DNA of 46,832 nt from assembly GCF_013116825.1 (NCBI RefSeq), contig NZ_JABFNS010000067.1, positions 1-46,832 of the forward strand, written 5' to 3'. A program made the position numbers and the translations under genes. How positions within the stretch are numbered: position 1 is the stretch's first letter; each line of letters opens with the position of its first letter. Shown one piece after another: positions 44,375-46,832 of this stretch. The notes beneath the pieces were generated by a model, which worked only from the letters and a program-made list of their open reading frames with translations, ran no database searches and had not been told where the DNA came from. This DNA is from Myxococcus xanthus. Lineage in GTDB: Bacteria > Myxococcota > Myxococcia > Myxococcales > Myxococcaceae.

Positions 44375-45469
44375 TTACCCGCGGACCTCGAACGTGCGGG
44401 CTTCGGGCTCCATGAAGCGCAGGAGCGCCTCGCCCTCCTTCACCAGGGCGTCACGGTCCTTCTTCTTGATGGGCGCAAAGGGCTCGACGACGAGCGTAGC
44501 CACCGCGCGCTTGCGCTCCACCGTCCACGTCCCGGCGATGAAGCCGTCCACGAGGAAGGTGGCGGGGACTCGCAGATTCTTGGTGATGAGCTTGGAGCGG
44601 TACGCGTCATCCACCAGCCGGGCCCGGTCCTCATGGCCGAGCACCAGGCTGTCGAACTCCGGGAGGAAGCGCGCGGGTGCGGCCGTGTCCTCGTCCGGCC
44701 GGGGTGCCTTGGGCAGGTCGAACAGCTCCCGCCCCTTCTCGTCCCGGAACGTGCGCAGCGAAGGCCGAAGCGCCTCGAAGGTGGACTTCAGGCCCTTGAG
44801 GCCGGACCAGGTCTGGGCATCCGTCACCGATGCGGGCCCGAAGGCCGCGAGGTAGCGCTGCACCAGCGTGGGAAGGTCCGCTTCGGCGCGCAGCGGTGCG
44901 CCCAGCCAGGACTCCGCGACCGCGAAGTCCGTGGTGCCGGGGTAGCCCCACTCCGTCTCCGTGGGGACCTGGATGAGGGGTAGGAACATCCGCACCGCGA
45001 AGCCCATGGCGCGTTCGTCGTTTTGGGGATGCCGGGCCACCAGGTGGCCTCGCAGCGCCTCGAAGGTGCGCGGCGCTTCATCGAAGAAGGCGCGCGCCTC
45101 CTTGACGAGCGGCGCGACGTCCAGCCCCTTCGCGCGCTCGCGCAGCACCGACGCCACAGAGGCTTCGAGCAGCGATGTGAAGCTGGCTCGCAGGTGCCGA
45201 TAGTCCTCCGCGCTCGCCAGGTGCAACGTGCCGCGCATCAACGTGGCGCGGACCACCTCCTTGCGCTGGAGCAGCACCTGGAGCGCGTCTCGCTCGAAGC
45301 CCGCGACACGCGACCACAGGCCGATGAACGGAGGCTTCGCCTGTTGGGCCTGAAGCGCCAGGAGCTTCTCCACCGCGCCGAGCACGGACGTCTGCTCACG
45401 CGCCAGCAACATCTGCCGCGCCAAGGTCGCGCGGTTGAGGGCCCTGAGGGTCAACGGGGAATCTGGCAT
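44375..45469 (-). CDS. AlkZ/YcaQ-like winged-helix DNA glycosylase
   Basis: 364 residues; GAGG four bases before ATG 45469. Belongs to the HTH_42 winged-helix family that includes AlkZ and YcaQ, which remove bulky alkyl or crosslinked bases. The catalytic QxQ motif is present as Gln40 and Gln42 in LLALQAQQAKPPFIGLWSRV. Other blocks: LMRGTLHLASAEDYRHLR, RYLAAFGPASVTDAQTWSGL and FLPEFDSLVLGHEDR. In myxobacteria some paralogues protect against DNA-damaging antibiotics; whether this one is general repair or self-resistance is unknown. Convergent with arsC, divergent from the DSD1-like gene. Confidence 0.85.
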   Translation of the reverse strand: MPDSPLTLRALNRATLARQMLLAREQTSVLGAVEKLLALQAQQAKPPFIGLWSRVAGFERDALQVLLQRKEVVRATLMRGTLHLASAEDYRHLRASFTSLLEASVASVLRERAKGLDVAPLVKEARAFFDEAPRTFEALRGHLVARHPQNDERAMGFAVRMFLPLIQVPTETEWGYPGTTDFAVAESWLGAPLRAEADLPTLVQRYLAAFGPASVTDAQTWSGLKGLKSTFEALRPSLRTFRDEKGRELFDLPKAPRPDEDTAAPARFLPEFDSLVLGHEDRARLVDDAYRSKLITKNLRVPATFLVDGFIAGTWTVERKRAVATLVVEPFAPIKKKDRDALVKEGEALLRFMEPEARTFEVRG

Positions 45470-45604
45470 GTGGCCTCGCTCGCGGAGTGCTCCTGGCGGG
45501 TCGTGACACCGCGCGAGTCGCGGAGGTGTAGCACTTCACGAACGAAGGGCGAACATGCCCGGCACTCCTGGAGCCCGGCACACCGGAGTGCCACATTGCA
45601 CGGC

Positions 45605-46696
45605 ATGAATGTGGACCGGCTCGACATGATGACGACCCCCGCAGCCCTCGTGGACCTGGACCGTGTGGACGCCAACCTGAAGCGCGTGGCCATGTACACC
45701 CGCCAGCACGGCCTGCGGTGGCGGCCCCACACGAAGACGCACAAGACACCGGAGTTCGCCGCGCTCCAGCTCGCCGCCGGAGCCCAGGGCGTCACCGTGG
45801 CCACCGTCCGCGAGGCGGAGGTCATGGCCACCGTCTGCGACGACATCCTGCTCGCCTATCCTCCCGTGGGCGACGACAGGCTCGCCCGGCTCATGGCGCT
45901 ACCACCGCACGTCCGGCTCACCGTGGCCCTGGACTCGGGCGAGGCGCTGGAGATGCTGAGCCGCGCGGCCCGGAGGGCGGGCCGTACGGTGGGCGTGTTG
46001 GTGGAGCTGGACCTGGGCATGCGGCGCGTGGGCCTCCAGTCCACCGGGGACGCCATCGCACTGGCCGGTAACGCAGCGTTCGGCCGTGGCCTGGAGTACC
46101 GGGGCATCACCTTCTACGCCGGACACCTGCGCCTTCCCCAGGAGAAGCTGGGCTCCGCGATGCGCGCACAGTCCGAACGGCTGGCGGCCTTCATCGAGGC
46201 CCTGACGGACTCGGGGCTGCGGCCCGAAACCGTGAGCGGCGGCTCCACGCCGACGCTGTGGCGTTCGCATGAAGTCGCCGGGCTCACGGAGATTCGCCCG
46301 GGCATCAACATCTTCAATGACCGTAACGCCGTATCGGTGGGTGCATGCCCGTGGGAGGAATGTGCCTACTCCGTGCTGGCCACGGTGGTGAGCACCACCG
46401 TGCCGGGCCAGGCGGTCATCGACGCGGGCTCCAAGGCCCTGGCCAAGGAGGAAGGCTTCACCGACACGGGCGTCTACGGCGCCCTGCTCGACCGGCCAGA
46501 CGTCCTGGTGCGCGGCCTGTCCGAGGAGCACGGCCTGCTGGACCTCTCCAGCACCAACTGGCGGCCCCGCGTGGGCGACCGCGTGCGCGTGGTGCCCAAC
46601 CACGCCTGCGCCTCCGTCAACCTGCACGACCGGTTGCACCTGCTGCGTCAGGGTACCTGGGCCGGCGCGCACGCCATCACCGCACGCGGCTGGTGA
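45605..46696 (+). CDS. PLP-dependent DSD1/D-threonine aldolase family protein
   Basis: 363 residues. Fold III (alanine-racemase-like) enzyme: PLP lysine in LRWRPHTKTHKTPEFA, phosphate-binding and barrel strands GVTVATVREAEVMA, LVELDLGMRRVGL, ITFYAGHL, VSGGSTPTL and EIRPGINIF. The C-terminal domain has the metal site VPNHACASVNLHD (His and Cys). Members are D-threonine aldolases, D-serine dehydratases or beta-hydroxyaspartate enzymes that need PLP and a divalent metal; specificity cannot be read. ATG 45605 begins just where similarity begins (MTTPAALVDLDRVDANL). Single gene, divergent from the AlkZ-like gene. Confidence 0.9.
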   Translation: MNVDRLDMMTTPAALVDLDRVDANLKRVAMYTRQHGLRWRPHTKTHKTPEFAALQLAAGAQGVTVATVREAEVMATVCDDILLAYPPVGDDRLARLMALPPHVRLTVALDSGEALEMLSRAARRAGRTVGVLVELDLGMRRVGLQSTGDAIALAGNAAFGRGLEYRGITFYAGHLRLPQEKLGSAMRAQSERLAAFIEALTDSGLRPETVSGGSTPTLWRSHEVAGLTEIRPGINIFNDRNAVSVGACPWEECAYSVLATVVSTTVPGQAVIDAGSKALAKEEGFTDTGVYGALLDRPDVLVRGLSEEHGLLDLSSTNWRPRVGDRVRVVPNHACASVNLHDRLHLLRQGTWAGAHAITARGW

Positions 46697-46773
46697 CGCG
46701 CGCCACTCATAGCGGGGTGCGGATGAAGGGAGCAGGCGGAGGGTGTTGACGGAGTGAGGAGGTATCGCCTGCT
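46697..46773. mobile_element. Probable left end of the IS630-type element
   Basis: 77 bp between a housekeeping-type gene and the transposase start, expected to contain the left terminal inverted repeat. The right copy is outside the window, so the boundary cannot be proved. Confidence 0.4.
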
Positions 46774-46832
46774 ATGTCCGGTACGCATTCGCTCGACCTG
46801 CGCGAGCGTGTCATCGCAGCCTGGCAAGAGGG
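46774..46832 (+). CDS. IS630-type transposase, N-terminal codons only (cut by window edge)
   Basis: Starts MSGTHSLDLRERVIAAWQEG, the standard first helix of the helix-turn-helix in IS630/Tc1-like transposases. GGAGG twelve bases upstream of ATG 46774. The element's left end should lie between 46697 and 46773; IS630 elements insert at TA, and a TA occurs at 46710-46711. Confidence 0.75.
   Translation, partial: MSGTHSLDLRERVIAAWQE

Overview
The window reads as chromosomal DNA of a myxobacterium (Myxococcota, most likely Myxococcus or a close relative). Overall GC is very high, third codon positions are almost always G or C, and long open frames run antisense to nearly every gene. The gene set also fits: abundant lipoproteins, a hybrid sensor kinase, secreted prolyl oligopeptidase and M13 peptidases, PQQ-type sugar dehydrogenase, XdhC with a single-chain xanthine dehydrogenase, and remnants of IS91-, IS66- and IS630-type elements. 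The assignment rests on gene style and remembered homologues, not on a search.

Layout. 0-9.5 kb: the start of a secreted protein that runs off the left edge, class I fumarase, a small membrane protein, an M13 lipoprotein peptidase, a very large exported acyltransferase/dead-aminopeptidase fusion and a TIM-barrel-like protein. 9.5-17.1 kb: VOC protein, hemolysin III/PAQR, a cysteine-rich lipoprotein, MenB, a fused EutB-EutC ethanolamine ammonia-lyase carrying a Tat/lipoprotein-type N-terminus, a RidA/LysR divergent pair and endonuclease III. 17.1-25.9 kb: a very strong hairpin, a DUF418 membrane protein, a scar in which two unrelated gene fragments meet head to head, xdhC-xdh, an AraC-type regulator and a methyltransferase-like protein. 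25.9-40.5 kb: a Sel1-like lipoprotein, an endonuclease/exonuclease/phosphatase, a sugar dehydrogenase with two haem c sites, a secreted cysteine-module protein, a hybrid histidine kinase, GAF and VTT proteins, an RdgC-like two-gene operon, a lipoprotein PBP4-type carboxypeptidase, a secreted prolyl oligopeptidase and a duplicated cysteine-rich lipoprotein.

40.6-43.9 kb is a mobile-element graveyard. It holds a broken IS91-family transposase; a 0.28-kb copy of that element's 3' end repeated 1.8 kb downstream; an AT-richer insert between the two copies with an orphan small gene; two IS66 TnpA fragments; and a decayed beta-domain gene. 43.9-46.8 kb returns to ordinary genes (ArsC-like, AlkZ-like glycosylase, DSD1/D-threonine-aldolase-like) and ends in the first codons of an IS630-type transposase.

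Most genes are single units or convergent pairs separated by GC-rich hairpins. Clear operons are xdhC-xdh, GAF-VTT (8-bp overlap) and rdgC-like plus partner (14-bp overlap). The strongest candidates for unusual biology are the exported-looking EutBC fusion, the repeat-flanked foreign cassette at 41.4-43.5 kb, the 1105-residue acyltransferase/M1-like fusion, and two small secreted proteins built from repeated cysteine modules.
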